Shown here piece after piece: positions 1 through 12,752 of a stretch of DNA of 64,000 nt. The notes under the pieces are model-generated. The model searched no databases and was not told where the DNA came from. It saw only the letters and a list, made by a program, of their open reading frames with translations. The DNA comes from Henckelia pumila (taxonomy: Eukaryota > Streptophyta > Magnoliopsida > Lamiales > Gesneriaceae), in assembly GCF_033568475.1 (NCBI RefSeq), contig NC_133123.1, positions 5,952,001 through 6,016,000 on the forward strand, in the 5' to 3' direction. Within the stretch, counting starts at the first letter, position 1; each line of letters opens with the position of its first letter. The position numbers were made by a program, and so were the translations under genes.

Positions 1-255
1 GTTCATAAGTTTCTTGATTAAATGAACTTGTCGATGGGGATTTCTTACCGAACTAATCATCTTAACTAAAACAAAAACGTGTGATTTTGCAGATTTAACC
101 TTCCTTTCTGTTTATTTTCTTTAGTTTAAGGTTACTTATGAGAATCCAAATTCGATCAAATATAATGTAGTTACTCCTGGCGTAGTATTTCCTTTAATAT
201 TGTATTATAGGAGGTTGTATCTCCACACTCCAGCATCTATTTAAAAGCTTTTTAC

Positions 256-1587
256 CTTCCATCCTCTTGGAATTGTGAAGCCTTCATATTCAATATCATC
301 AATTGCCTTTCTGAAAGATCCGAAAATGGGAGGGAAAATCCTCATACTCTCCCTTGCTACTTGCCAGGTATATGTCATCTTCTTCGTATCTTCATATGTT
401 AATGTTTCATCCCCATTTTTGCTTCTCAAAATCTCATCATGTTCTAACATATATATGATAAGAGAAACAGAACATGTTAGTTGACTAAATGACAAAAATT
501 AGATTGTTTTCAGTATTCACAACGTGGCACTTATGCTGCAGATAGCTTGAGTTATCTGAATCTACTATGAATAAAGTATTTGTAAGTTTTACCATAGTAT
601 TTTTTGAACCTAAAAGATACCTTTAAGAAGGTAAGAGTAGCAAGTTGGATGAAGAGCCAACATCCTAAATGTCATGGCAATGGCAAAAGACGTGGTGTCA
701 TGTGCTGCAAATACAAGCAAAACTATATTATCCAACACTTCTGATTCACTTATCCCGCCATGAATAAGTTCTGCAACTAATCCAGAAAGTAGATTATCTT
801 CTTCCTCTGCTGCCCCCCTCTCTCCCTCCAGTTCCATATCAAATCTCTTCTTCCGAATAACATCAACCAACATCTTCTCTATATCCTTGCGTGCTTTCTT
901 AGCCCTTGAGAACTTCGATCCTGGAACATTAATAGGTGCAGCAAACACACCTTCTAATACCCTTTCGAAAATCTCCAACATCCCTGGTTTCACCTCAATT
1001 CCAAGAAAACATTTCAACACAATTGAAAATGTCAAAACTTTTGTCAAATTGTAAAGACTGATGGTTTCTTTGCCACCATCCCAGTATTTTTCAAAGTGAA
1101 TTTTAACCATCCTGCATATTTTTGGCACCAGAGATTCCAGACCAGAAGAATTGAGACTTTTGGCCACGATCCCATGCAGAAAATGATGCTTCTCCCCTTG
1201 CTTTTCCATGATCGAATTCGTTCCCATTAGCTGCACTGATGAAGCAGGCCACGAGCTTATAACTAACTTGAACTCGTTTGACAGAAAAAACTTATTGGCT
1301 TCTGCTCCATTAACCACAACTGTAGGGTATCCCATAAGCCTTGTTTTGAATGTTTTCCCATATTTTCGGATCCGGGGTCCAACAAAATCTTCGTATAGTT
1401 GGTTCTTCCTTTGTGCTTTGTAGAAATCTAAGGTTTCACCAATCCAGGGCCATCCCATTTGGCCTGGAGGAAGCTTCCTGCTTTTGTGCTTGGTCCAGTT
1501 ATATCGTATCAAGAAAAGGGCTAAAATGATGGGAAAATTAACTAAAAACAATGGAGAAGTAACAAAATTCATGAATGAAAAAGACAT
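256..1587 (-). CDS. Cytochrome P450, CYP716/CYP718-like (3' end outside window)
   Basis: Probably a membrane-bound monooxygenase of the CYP85 clan, acting on a terpenoid-type substrate at the ER. Exon 1 (1587-621) and exon 2 (443-256) are joined by a GT-AG intron in phase 1, giving 385 residues. The protein has an N-terminal hydrophobic anchor (about residues 10-28), the proline hinge LPPGQMGWPWIGE, the I-helix oxygen-binding motif AAHDTTS (294-300) and the K-helix ExxR as ESMR (354-357). Exon 2 ends on a phase-0 donor, and the exon with the haem-binding cysteine lies beyond the left edge, so the gene is cut by the window and is not necessarily broken. The stretch FVGPRIRKYGKTFKTRLMG is what I recall of CYP718. 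Start chosen: the first ATG, followed directly by the anchor. Family is fairly sure; the substrate is unknown. Confidence 0.88.
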
Positions 1588-1684
1588 GAATAAGATTGAG
1601 GGCGAAAGATTCAGATTGTTTTTTCCCTTTAATTTGTGCTCTGAATTAGCGTTTGGACTATGGTTAATGCTGCTGGTAATCTTG

Positions 1685-1692
1685 TTTATATA
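1685..1692 (-). promoter_or_regulatory. Likely TATA box of the P450 gene
   Basis: TATATAAA on the minus strand lies about 100 bases upstream of the P450 start codon, a normal distance for a plant core promoter. Position and sequence are the only evidence. Confidence 0.5.
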
Positions 1693-3036
1693 TGCTATGC
1701 ATGAGAAATCTGTAATAGAATATTATTATTAATTTTGTCTGAACAAGGGTTGAAAATTGAAGAATAAAATAAATTATTTGGACAGCACATCCAAATAGTG
1801 ATTAAATTCGTGATCACAAGGGTATCCCTAGAGATCTGGTTTTTCTTATAATTAATTTAGATGGAACTCGAATCTTTACACACTGATGTGATTATAGTCA
1901 AGATTTGAAGAAGGAATAACTAATACATAAGGGTTCTGAATTATTTTAATTTGGGTGATTTCATTTTTAGGAAGTAAAATAAAATGAGTTATGTTACATG
2001 TACACGTTAAGTTACACATACTGTTACACGTTATTTTTTAAATTACAAAATTATCTCATATACATTAACTAATGGAAAAATCTCTTCATTGAGATATTTG
2101 TGGGACTTAAAAAGTAAAGTGTAACCGAATGTGTAATTGAACATTTACATGTAGCATTTTTCAAATATTAAACATGTAGATGTGAAATTTTGATTCCTTT
2201 TCTTCTTTACGAAAACATAAAATAAAAATGATAGGACTTGGGTGTCGAATAAAGTGTCGGGTACTTTGTGCGAAGACACTGCAAGATATGTTATTAAAAC
2301 AATCATGCATATGTAGTGGATCTGCATGGGATGTGGACAGCATTGTTGACGGTCCGGATTGAAAAATTTTGCCGAAAATTAGATACAATTTATTAGAACT
2401 TAATTTATCAAAAAAATCAATAATTTGGGCTTAATCTGTTGGTATCGTTTGGCTCGTAGATATGATAAAAAAATATGATATAAAAATAATAGATTAAAGT
2501 ATATGGAGATATAACAATTTATAATCTTTGTAGAATTTGTGTCAAATAAGAGTATATTTTTTCATTTTAAATGTTTGGGAATAAATCGATAATAATAATA
2601 ATTATTATAATAAATAAAATGGTCAAATTCTACTTCAGGGTTGGAATAATGCTGAAATCTCTAAAGATTAGTGAATCTTACCAAAATGTTTAGATTATAT
2701 TTCATTAATACAGCCCGCTTCACATGTCGGTGATTTAGTCGCCCAACCAGAGACATACCAACAGTAACACATGCTCTGTTGGTTGGTATTTGGTCATACT
2801 TTATTTGCATATATATTAGATTTATTTTATGTAAGTTTATAAGATTTGTCTCAAAACAAAACACATTATATCTTTCCATTATCAAAATTAGTATTTTATG
2901 TGTTATCATCATCTTTACTTTGGTGGTTGGCTTCCCAACTGGTAAAAGTTACATCTCCACCTTTTTCTTGTCAGATTTTACAAGCTCAACTTAATCCACT
3001 GATTGGATCCTATTATTCGCAATAATTTGTACACAC

Positions 3037-3037
<1 letters not shown>

Positions 3038-3072
<35 letters not shown>
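3038..3072. repeat. (ATT)n microsatellite
   Basis: About 11 uninterrupted ATT units. Confidence 0.95.
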
Positions 3073-3194
3073 GATAAAAACTCTCGTCAAATCTTCTTTA
3101 ATTTGATGAGACAAATGTTTTACTCGACTCCACTTATTAAAAAATATTAGTTTTTGTTCAGCTGCTATTACTTTTCTCATGATATAAAACAACT

Positions 3195-3440
3195 TATAAG
3201 TTCTATGAGCTTATAAGTTATTTTAAGAGTTTATAACTTTCAGATCTTATAAAAAATAAGCTCTTAAAGTGTTTGGATTAATTTATTTTAAAAAATTTAA
3301 AGATATTGATGTGTTTAATATTATAAAATATTTTTATTGTCAAAATTACCAAAATATTAATCCTTTGAAAGTAACGTAAATAATAATATATATATACAAA
3401 AATATTTTTAAATTTATCATAAATGTTAAACATATATTTA
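3195..3440. mobile_element. Diverged, truncated relative of the MITE at 38871-39593
   Basis: It shares, in the same order, the AGCTTATAAG-type segments, the AAGTGTTTGG motif and the phrase TTTTTATTGTCAAAATTACC with the complete element near 39 kb. No clear terminal repeats or target duplication are visible, so it looks like an old fragment. Confidence 0.6.
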
Positions 3441-4972
3441 ATATATAATATTGATATACAATATATTATATGATGCACACACGATGATGTTGTGTACACT
3501 ATTATTTAAATTTAAACTCCTTATAGTAAGTGACTTTTAATATGTTGGTGAAATTTTATTATTATTTTAAATTTTATAAGTTGGTGAATCTTTTTTATAA
3601 TTTCAAAAGTATCCTTTAGTCTCTCAATTTATATTCTAACTTTTCTCTTTTCATTATATTTTTCTCTACTACAAATTTTATTTGAAACCCGATTCTCATT
3701 ATATTTCTTTTATATATTATTTTTTTCTCCATTTTTTAATACATGTCATATGCATCGTATCTGTCACGAGCCGCTGATGTACATGTATTATACATATGCT
3801 CGGGACCTTATGTTTGTAGGTCATTAGACATGGTCTGCGCTATACATGTAGCTTAGTGAAAGTTCTATTGGGAGGATAATAGCATGCAACTTGCAAGTGA
3901 ATATAAGCGATTATTCATTAAAAACATCACGCGTTTTCAAGTCAAATAGTACCCAAAAAAAATTTTGAATCTCCAATTTTTTTTATATATGTAGACCAGT
4001 GTAACACAAGCAAAAAACAGTAGTCAAAAGAGGGGCCATTGACAGGGATGAAAGCTCAGAATTCAAAGGATTGAAAATATATATTCATTTACGATAAGAA
4101 TTGAATGTGGCCTCTATAATTTTTTCCAACTCCTTCACCTACTTCTCTGCCACGCTCATTACTCCGATTAAATTCATACATTACACCTAATTTATTTTCA
4201 TCACTGTGTAGTAAAGTTCAATTGCCCCTCATTTGATACCCACACTAGGTAATCAGATTTTTTATGTGGTCCACATGTCCCTAATTAAATGAGTTATTAT
4301 CAATGCATAATTAATTATATTAGGAAGTTCATTTGAAAACCAAACAATTTGAGAATTATAATTCCAAGTTCTTTAAATACCAAATGTATTTATTATTACA
4401 AATCAAATTGCTCGCTCATAATTAATTAATCGATATCCATGAAATGCATGCATGAATCATGATGCATGTGGCCAATATAATAATAAAGAAAAAAATACAC
4501 GGATAATTGAACCAAAACGATATGAGAAGATTTTAATTTTTCCGACTCGATCGGCCAGAAATGGACTATTATTCTATCCATGTTACGTATGTGAAAATAG
4601 AAATGCATGTTACGTTGTGGAATGACTTCGCAAATTTCTTCTCTATATTTGCTTTCACCTTTCTTAAGTTGAAGTTGGTTTTGATAATATATTTTACGTA
4701 TCATAGTTTACTAGTTTAGAGATTCTATATATAGATAGAGACTTTATTCTATATTTTATATAATATTTTACGCAAGGAGCTGGTCCCAAGTTCAATAGGA
4801 TACAAGGCTAATTTGTGTTGAAAGAAACCAAGCAATTAAGCAAATGAGCGAGCTTGAGCAATGCGCCACAAGCTTATATATATGTGCAAACGAGATATAT
4901 GCCATTCATTAACAAGAAAATTCACTTTTCAAATGGAAATGGTAGAAAATCATGAAAGATTAAAACCTGTTT

Positions 4973-5150
4973 CCCCCTCCGTCCAAAATATAAATTCACA
5001 TTTTTTTCATCCATCCCAACTATAGTTTATTTTTTTATATTTAATATTATTTTATCTATTCTTTTACTACTAATCTATTTCTAACAGATTTTGTTTATCC
5101 TATTAAACATTAATTAAATAAGGTAAAATTGAATTGACCCTACTCCAAGG
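4973..5150. mobile_element. Stowaway-like MITE relic
   Basis: The sequence CCCTCCGTCCAAAATAT at 4975 closely resembles the conserved Stowaway (Tc1/mariner) terminus CTCCCTCCGTCCCA. The matching inverted end was not found within 300 bases, so it is probably truncated or decayed. The right boundary is a guess. Confidence 0.45.
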
Positions 5151-5330
5151 ACCACGTATAGTATGATGTCTGTTAACCCAAAAAAGTTGGGATGTGAAAT
5201 GGGTAAAAACTAGTCAAACATTTAGGCAAACACTTGACAACATTTTACAAGGTGTTGGGATAAAACAAAAAATCAATATAATAATTTCATTCCTCAAAAT
5301 CTCATAATATATTAAATACAAAATCCTGAG

Positions 5331-5338
5331 TAAATGTA
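5331..5338 (+). promoter_or_regulatory. L1 box upstream of PDF1
   Basis: TAAATGTA is an exact match to the L1-box consensus TAAATGYA bound by ATML1/PDF2 HD-ZIP IV factors, which drive epidermal expression of PDF1 in Arabidopsis. It sits about 480 bases before the PDF1 start. A 7-of-8 match (TAAATGCG) lies closer, at 5624-5631. The motif is short, so its role here is inferred from the gene it precedes. Confidence 0.5.
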
Positions 5339-5704
5339 TGTAAGCAACAATTACAATATATTTGAGGTATCTTTACTATTATTCAAAAATAGTATACTGG
5401 TTCTCATGAGTCCTAGTGCCACCCAATAAATGGAAAAAAAAAAAAAAGAAGATCAAATTTATGTGTGATTTTTATACTATCATGATTAGTATTTGAGGTA
5501 TCATGCTGAAACTAAGCGCGCGAAGGTTTTCGAGTTGCAAGGCCAAGAACACACTCTGAGAGTGGAATAGAATTCTTTTTCGATAAATAAAAAAAAGTAA
5601 AAACAGTACGTACTAGGGAGATTTAAATGCGCCTGCAACACATACAACTAACCACATACTTGTTTACCTGCTTATATTTACTTCTGTCTCTGATGATCAC
5701 TCTT

Positions 5705-5710
5705 TATATA
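5705..5710 (+). promoter_or_regulatory. Likely TATA box of PDF1
   Basis: TATATA lies 108 bases before the PDF1 start codon and is followed by a pyrimidine-rich leader. Confidence 0.55.
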
Positions 5711-5817
5711 CACTGCTGCCTCTTTGGATCCTTCCTCATCTCCGAGCAGCACTCTTTCTTCCTCTATTTTTCTTCAAACCCATTGGAATTAGTTTCTTGA
5801 AATTAAGACTGCAAAAA

Positions 5818-6955
5818 ATGGAGAGGTTGAAATGTAAGCATGCGATGCTGCTTCTCATGTGGGCTGCATTGCTTTCCCAAAGCTTGCTCAATATTCCTGT
5901 CATGTCTGCAGCAAGTTTTGAGGATCAGAAAAACTACTATCCTCCAATATCAGGTCATTCTCAGACATATATAAGCTCATTCATGCACAACTAAATTTAT
6001 TACGTCGATGCATGTTTCTTGACGCATGCTTGAAAGAACTTTCAGTGATCAAGAAATTACAATGAAAGGGAGTGAGTTTTAACATTTGAATGCAAAAAAA
6101 AAAACCCTTTTCTGATTCACACGAGTGTTTCAAGTACATTGGCGAAATCATCTGTGTTTTTCGTGTTACAGGATCATACACCCCTCCATCACAAGGTTCA
6201 GGAGGTGGCCATGCAACTCCAACACCTTCTCATGGTGGCGGCAGCGGTGGAGGTTCTACACCAGCCAACTGCGGTACCCCACCGAGCGGCGGACATCACC
6301 GAAGTAGTCCATCTACTCCAAGTGGAGGCGGCGGATACCACTCCCCTCCCACCTCAACCCCTTCCCCAACGACTCCGACACCAGGTAGTGGAACTTCCCC
6401 AACCACCCCAGTCGTCAACCCTCCAATCGTCACCCCGGGGACTCCAAGCACTCCCGGTGTCACAATTCCGTCACCTCCATTTTCCTTTGGTCCAACCTCT
6501 CCACCTTTTACTTGCATGTAAGTAACCACTTGAATAAATATATATGATTCAAAATATCTTCGGGTCAGAAGAAAGGCAATATTTAACTCACTTTACCCGC
6601 AAATTGCAGTTTCTGGAGGAATCACCCGACACTGGTATGGGGATTAATTGGGTGGCTTGGAACAGTTGGCGGACCAGTAAATGGAGGAACAATTGGTGGC
6701 ACATTCGGTGTGCCTACTGTACCTGGATTTAGTCCCAACATGAATGTGCTTCAGGCTCTTTCAAACACACATACCGATGGCTATGGAGAACTTTACAGGG
6801 AAGGTACTGCAGCTTTCCTCAACTCCATGGCACACGCCAGGTTCCCTTACTCAACCACACAAGTCAGGGATAGTTTCATTGCGGCCCTTAGCTCAAACAA
6901 GGCAGCATCAGCTCAGGCAAAGCTCTTCAAGCAGGCTAACGAGGCTAGAACTTAA
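5818..6955 (+). CDS. PDF1: Protodermal factor 1-like proline-rich cell-wall protein
   Basis: Three coding exons (5818-5953, 6172-6517, 6610-6955) with GT-AG introns in phases 1 and 2 give 275 residues. A signal peptide (about 1-31, hydrophobic core MLLLMWAALL) precedes a low-complexity Pro/Ser/Thr/Gly region (about 46-160) with SPPT, TPSTP and GGGS runs. After that comes the conserved C-terminal domain, recognisable by FWRNHPTLVWGLIGWLG, by an NGGTIGGTFGVP stretch, and by a tail that reads like other PDF1 proteins. PDF1 is an extracellular protein of the shoot epidermis (L1 layer). The length is a little under the roughly 300 residues of Arabidopsis PDF1. Start: ATG at 5818; the TTG 21 bases upstream in frame is not needed. 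An L1 box lies upstream. Exons and family are confident. Confidence 0.9.
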
Positions 6956-9900
6956 CCAAGAAAATCTGAAAAGCACTCAAATTCTTTTATGTTATGGATC
7001 ACTATTTCTGTCATGTTAGGTTTGGTTCTTTGCTGCATTTCCAATATTGTTTGTGTGAAGTCCTTTAGAACGAGATTGTTTACTTTACTGTAATGTCATA
7101 GAATCAAGATGGATACCGACCTTATGCTTTCTTATTATAATAATATTAGTTGTTTGCTTGTATTCCATATTTCATCTATATTTCTGATTCAACCGTTTAC
7201 TTTTCTACGACATTGAGAAACACAGATTTGTCCTCAAGACAGTTCCAGTCTTTAAAGCAAGAAAATGAATTCTTACAGTATACAAGTTGCATATATAGAA
7301 CATAGTAATTTTTTAATGAATTCAGATTAAACTAGGCATGGCAACGTGGTGGATGTTGCAAGATCTACAAAGAAAGTGGAAAAATATGCTAACCATATAT
7401 TCATCACAGGCGTGGGAGATATTAATTAATTAATTGACAGGTGAGAAAGTAATTGACCTTACCTTCCAAATGTATGTAACAATATATAAATTTTTACATG
7501 CATCATGAATAATTCATGATGCCCTTCATATAAGAATTTGTTATTATTCCTTTCATGATGATTGTACGTATGAGATGATATTTAATTAAGCTTGAGAAGT
7601 TCTCTCATGAAATGTTTACTAATTGTTAGGGCTTCCCTACTAATAACCCATAATTTGAATTAGTTTCATGTTAGCTCAAATCTTGCTTAATTTATATATT
7701 AAGAAATACGCCATCCTTTGAATTAATTAATTAGGTTTCAGAGTAGCTCAAGTATTGTTAATTATACTAACTTTGAATTAATTAATAAGCCAATACTAGT
7801 TCAAATATCAAATATATTGATTATATCATAGAGCTGCCCAAATATTTATCACTGGTATTGATGGAAGGAATAAATGCAGATACAACTACAAAATAAAGTT
7901 GGTGATAGTGGCTAAATTATAAACAGAGTGACACTACAAATCTAAGCGGTTGAGCTGAAACATGAAAATAAATGTTACATGGTTTATGTCATGCAGCAAA
8001 TGCTAGTGTCAGCCATCATGCAAGATTCTTGAAGTAAAATAAGGGGTTACTGTCACAAATAATAACAGGAGCTTCACTTGTGGAGAACCATAAATTGTGG
8101 AGCTTAACTCTCACATCTGGGACTATATTGACTTGCTTTAGCCTGCAGCTCCACCATCCAAATCTCTCTGCATGTCATGGGATTTCCTCAAACCAGATAA
8201 AACCAGACCTTCACAGCTTGATAATACAATAATGAGGCCAGCAATCGATAAACAGCAAATCTTTCTATCAAAGTATTTCAGTATATTCTAACATAAAGGT
8301 GGGTGCATGGGTAAGGATGATATTTAATTAATGTAGAGACAAGTTAATGTAGAACAGAAGTCCTAGTTATGGTTAGACTGCTATTGAGAATTGATGCCAG
8401 TCTTCATTTTTTTTTCTTTTTATTGGGACTGATGCAGTGCATAAGGAAAGGAGACTCCACAATTGTTTATACAAGACTATTGATGAATGGAATTGGGACC
8501 ATGGGAACCAATAGATATTGCTACACGTGTGGCATTCAAACTTCATGCAGATATTTATCTCCCTTTCATTTTCTGCTAGATTGCAGATTTCTTCCTCACA
8601 AGCATGTTATCTCATATTTTAGCAACTATTTAGAAATCAGCTTTCACTGAACGCAATGCATTTCATGCCTTGCAAGTAAAAGGCCAATAGCCTGATGTCA
8701 GCTTCTACTGTGCTTATAAAGATCTTGACCAAATGACTACGGACACATATTTCGTCCTTAGTGGTGCCAGATAAGAAAGAAAGAGTGCCACCATTCATAC
8801 TTCAGCCTTACCCAATTATCAAACATTATCCCTTGTCGAATGTGGAAGTAAAGATTGGACTTATAATCGTCGACAGTGGAATTCATATATGTTATGGGAT
8901 ATTTAACTTTAGCACTTAAAAGATATTTGATCTAAAGCTGTGTTCAGAGGTTTCTTAAAAATCAGTCCACCTGACGAGCTCAAGGGTTACCTTGGGTCTT
9001 GGGTAAGACATAGTCCTAATTGTGCAACTAGGCAACAAAAGTTTTCCGTTCAGATATGAAACCGTGTCTACTTTTTGGTATCTAATTTGTAGGCGAGTAT
9101 AAAATAACAAGATTTCGATCAGCAACCAATGGATTCCGTGGCACATCTATATCCAGATGACATGCAAGTCCAGAATGACACCAACTGCCACAGCATTGAT
9201 CATAAGGGGAGGTAAAGCTTGTTAACGGTAAGCATCTTTAGCATTTCAAGCTTAGGAACACTTGCAAGCATGTGTTTATACAACCGTAAGATCTCTCTAT
9301 ATGTTTAAAATTAGGGGGAGTTGTTTCTACAGTGGATCCTCCATTCATCTGGTGTATTAAGCACCATTTTAAAAAAATGATTAAAACAAGAAACAAAATT
9401 ACAATAATACTTCATAAGTTACATGAGTGATGCCATTTCATTGGTAAAGTGACTGCTTGCTGTCAAATTAAGAAAAAGCATGGCACAAATCATCCGCCAA
9501 AATATGAAGTTATTCCTCGCCAAATAAACACATACGTAAAAATACAAACACTGTTTACAGCTATCATTATCATTCTCTTAGCTCAAACTGTAAGCAAGGT
9601 AGTTCTAACAATACAAATCCAACGACAGCAGATATGGTGTGCCGAAATTAGAGATTCATTCAAAGATTGTACAATCGAAACAAATAAATGTATTTGTCAA
9701 CAATTTAATGTAAATATATCTCCTAGTACTTTCTAAGAAGATGGATCAAATTACTTCACCAATTATTTTAACAAACAGTTAGAGCAACAAGACTCTGTCT
9801 CAAGGCAGCAAGTCTACTCAGCATGTGAAGATGTATGGAGTCTCTAACTTTCGCATCAGAAACTAACTGGCCAGTTTCAAGCTAAAACTCGTTAAAACTT

Positions 9901-10050
9901 CTGCTTGCACAACTCACAAATTTGGATAGAGGAGATAAATATAAAACGATGTTCTGTTGCTCCAATCTTGAATCAATTTCAGGTCATGACAGAAACATCA
10001 TGTACAATTCTTGCCCAGGTAGAAGGAATGCAGAATGTGACAGGTGAGCA
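6956..10050. other. Gene-free interval between PDF1 and the hydrolase gene
   Basis: This holds the PDF1 3' UTR and the hydrolase 3' UTR at its edges. No exon, RNA gene or complete transposon could be supported in between. Open frames near 8369-8650, 8700-8910 and 9449-9736 do not resemble known proteins. Confidence 0.5.
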
Positions 10051-11112
10051 TCAACTCTTATGAGATTCAAACCAGTCAAAGATTTGCTGAGACTGTATGC
10101 TGGTCATTTCATGATATGCAAATGCAAGATTCATTTCCTCTTGAATGTGATTGACCAATGATTTATCTGGAAGAAGGATATTTCTCTCCTCGAGAGCAGT
10201 TTTCCATGGTATTGCGCGCCCATCGTCCCTCATGTAACCTTTCTCATCGATAAAACCTCGGTCCTGAAAAACTTTGAACAATTTTGCTGACAGCGATTGC
10301 TCAATACCAGGAATTCTGTTGGCAAATAATTCAGGGGTCAAAGGGAATTCCATGCACTTAATTTCAGTAACATCAATTCCCATCCCACTCATAGCCATCA
10401 TATACTTCTCAATCCTCTGTTTCCTCGTTTCATCTTTGGGCATGTGCACAAAAAGTGTAGCAGGGTAGTCCTTTGTGATATCTAAATGATTAAACTCGCC
10501 TTCAGCAATCATTAAAGAAATACCTTTGAATCGTACCTCCATGGCAAGCACAGAAACAAAATATCCACCAGAGGATGCACCTAATGCAAATAAAGGAAGC
10601 TTTCCTAGCATTCTCTCAGCCACCCACCATTGAATAATATCTTTAGCAATCCATCTTTCCTTCCTAGGTGCCCAACAACGTCCTTTACTTGATATGGCAA
10701 GGACAGCAAATTTTCTAGCCAAAGCATGAAGCACTATGAGCCTCTCCTCAGGCAAACCAACACAAGTTGGGCAATTGGGGGACGTATCCCAAAAGTTCGC
10801 TGCTCTGCCATTACATCCATGAGCCAAGAAAAGAACTGCCTTGGGTGAGTTGGGTATCTGCCAGATTAAATCGGTCCCGTTCCTAAACTCCACTGTGGGA
10901 TCTAATCGAACTAAAGAGTCAAAGCTATTCCATTTTTGGCTCTGAAGCTCGGGAATTGAACTGGATCTATAGCCTATTTTCCCAAACATAACAAACAATG
11001 ACACCATTAACAAAACCAGAAACAAAAGAAAAACTGAAAGCTGAGTATTTCCCGCACTTCTTGAATGGTTCAGTAATCTGTTTCCGCGCCTACACATGGC
11101 TGAAAACCACAT
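10051..11112 (-). CDS. Membrane-anchored alpha/beta hydrolase (plant family, function unknown)
   Basis: An uninterrupted 353-residue frame from ATG at 11112. A single hydrophobic segment (about 25-45) after a basic N-terminus suggests a signal anchor with the catalytic part facing the lumen or exterior. The alpha/beta-hydrolase features are the oxyanion-hole HGCNG (98-102), the nucleophile elbow GASSGG (178-183) with Ser180 as the probable nucleophile, and a histidine in the C-terminal AYHEM segment that could complete the triad. A CPTC pair (114-117) may form a disulfide. The block around HGCNGRAANFWD and GLPEERLIVLHALARKFAVL is what I recall of an uncharacterised plant family that includes Arabidopsis At5g19050-type proteins. 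The substrate is unknown. No neighbouring gene suggests a pathway. Confidence 0.85.
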   Translation of the reverse strand: MWFSAMCRRGNRLLNHSRSAGNTQLSVFLLFLVLLMVSLFVMFGKIGYRSSSIPELQSQKWNSFDSLVRLDPTVEFRNGTDLIWQIPNSPKAVLFLAHGCNGRAANFWDTSPNCPTCVGLPEERLIVLHALARKFAVLAISSKGRCWAPRKERWIAKDIIQWWVAERMLGKLPLFALGASSGGYFVSVLAMEVRFKGISLMIAEGEFNHLDITKDYPATLFVHMPKDETRKQRIEKYMMAMSGMGIDVTEIKCMEFPLTPELFANRIPGIEQSLSAKLFKVFQDRGFIDEKGYMRDDGRAIPWKTALEERNILLPDKSLVNHIQEEMNLAFAYHEMTSIQSQQIFDWFESHKS

Positions 11113-12212
11113 ATTATAACATGAACATTACATGACCGAAAAATACTCCAAAAAATCAAATGGAAGTTGAAATCCGACGTAGAATAAAAATTATTCTCAT
11201 TTCCTTGAAACTTTAAAGGTTGCATTTCTTCCTATGAATGAGATTTGAATCATTAAAAATAATCACATTAAACCATCAAGTCAGCTCATAGTTTTAGTTG
11301 TCATATATTTCATCAAAGAAGTCAAATTTTCACAGTGCAAGATGAGAATTCAATAACAACTAAACTTGACAAACAAAATTTTTTTGAAAAAATAAAAATC
11401 GGAGGCTGAATTGCTACGAACCGAGAAACAAATAAATCGATTCAGGAGCATTTAGTTGATAATCACAATCACCTGGAAGCATAATCAATCAGCGGTATTA
11501 ATACGAAACGCGAAATGGATCCAGATTCGTTTGATTGCGAAGAAAGATTTTTTTTTAAAAAAAAAATTATTACTCTTTGAAGTCAAAACATTGTCCAGTC
11601 GGGTACTTTGGATGGGCTATTACATGGGGCTCTGTACAATGGCTGGCCCATGGGCTATCGATAGTCTACACAGGCCGAAAATTCCTGCTTAATGGATTTG
11701 TTCCTACTTGTTTGGGCATGTACGATGTGTGGCCACATATGGATTGAAGATTTGAAGTCAACAGTAATTAATTATAATTAATATTGGGTAACTTCAAAAT
11801 AATACTAGAGCTTGCCTTCATATCTTATTGCTAAATGTCTCGTTGGCTTAATTTTTTTGAAGTTGTATATATGAATTTGGATATTTGAGTTAGTTTTTTG
11901 GGTGGAGTTGGTTTCAGTCCATGATGTTTAACACTTATATTTCAACCGTGGTCCAATATTTAATTTCTTTCAGAGCGAATTATACATATATATAATATTT
12001 GTATCCATATGATGGAAAATTTTATTTATGAAATGATTGAATAAAAATCTTGCTCTCGAACACCTAATATTGCATACATAAATTTAAATTTGGGACCGAA
12101 TGGCATGTTGTAGGGTTGGAATGAAGGAGGGCATGATGTAAAACGAGAAGATGGCGAGGATGGCTCTTTTGTTGACAAGTTGGCCAACCAAATTATTTGA
12201 TCCCCACGTTTC

Positions 12213-12270
<58 letters not shown>

Positions 12271-12752
12271 TCCTATTTTCCCCCTATAAAGTGGCTGATG
12301 CACTCACAAATACACACTTCGCTTCTTTCAATTCCAAAAATTATATGTTCCAGTGATCATAATTACATCATATAACATAAATATCAAATATGATCTCATT
12401 TATTTCTTTATAATATACATTTTAAGCCTATTATATATTATATATATATATATATATAATATATATATTTCAAAGCCCGAAATGTGTGGGGCGTTGTTTA
12501 GTTATTCTCCTCTCATGTAAGTGGCGTTTCCATATAATCAGCTCCGACACTTACCATGTGATGTAAACTCGTTGTTCTGTGTGTAACGTTTCTGCCATCA
12601 ATTAATTTTCTTGACTTTTATAGGTTCATTTCATGTTCATTTCAGTCGTACATCTTTAAGATAAGACTTCAATATAAATATATCACGTTGTCTCGGCAAT
12701 GCTCACATAAATATTTACGGTCGACGTTCATCATATCAAATATGTATATATA
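11113..12752. other. Upstream region of the hydrolase gene with simple repeats
   Basis: This holds the hydrolase 5' UTR and promoter region on the minus strand, an (ATT)n tract at 12217-12262 and an AT/TA-rich tract at about 12431-12468. Nothing else was recognised. Confidence 0.5.
12217..12262. repeat. (ATT)n microsatellite
   Basis: About 15 ATT units, running directly into a short TA tract. Confidence 0.95.

Larger units (their letters stand above)
1733..5330. other. Gene-free AT-rich stretch with repeat relics
   Basis: No coding region could be supported. The stretch holds an (ATT)n microsatellite at 3038-3072, a relic related to the 38.9 kb MITE at about 3195-3440, and a Stowaway-like end near 4973. 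The short open frames here are AT-rich and resemble nothing recognised. Confidence 0.6.

Noticed and set aside
5797-5817. Upstream TTG start for PDF1
   Set aside because: The ATG at 5818 is followed directly by a normal signal peptide; a non-ATG start is not needed.
8369-8650. 93-residue open frame between PDF1 and the hydrolase gene
   Set aside because: No similarity recognised, no splice or promoter context, and composition like the surrounding non-coding DNA.
8700-8910. Short frame with VVPDKKERVPPFILQPYP
   Set aside because: About 50 residues, with no ATG and no known family; probably chance.
9300-9330. Purine tract AGGGGGAG as the end of a Copia element
   Set aside because: No LTR start, coding domain or partner LTR was found around it.
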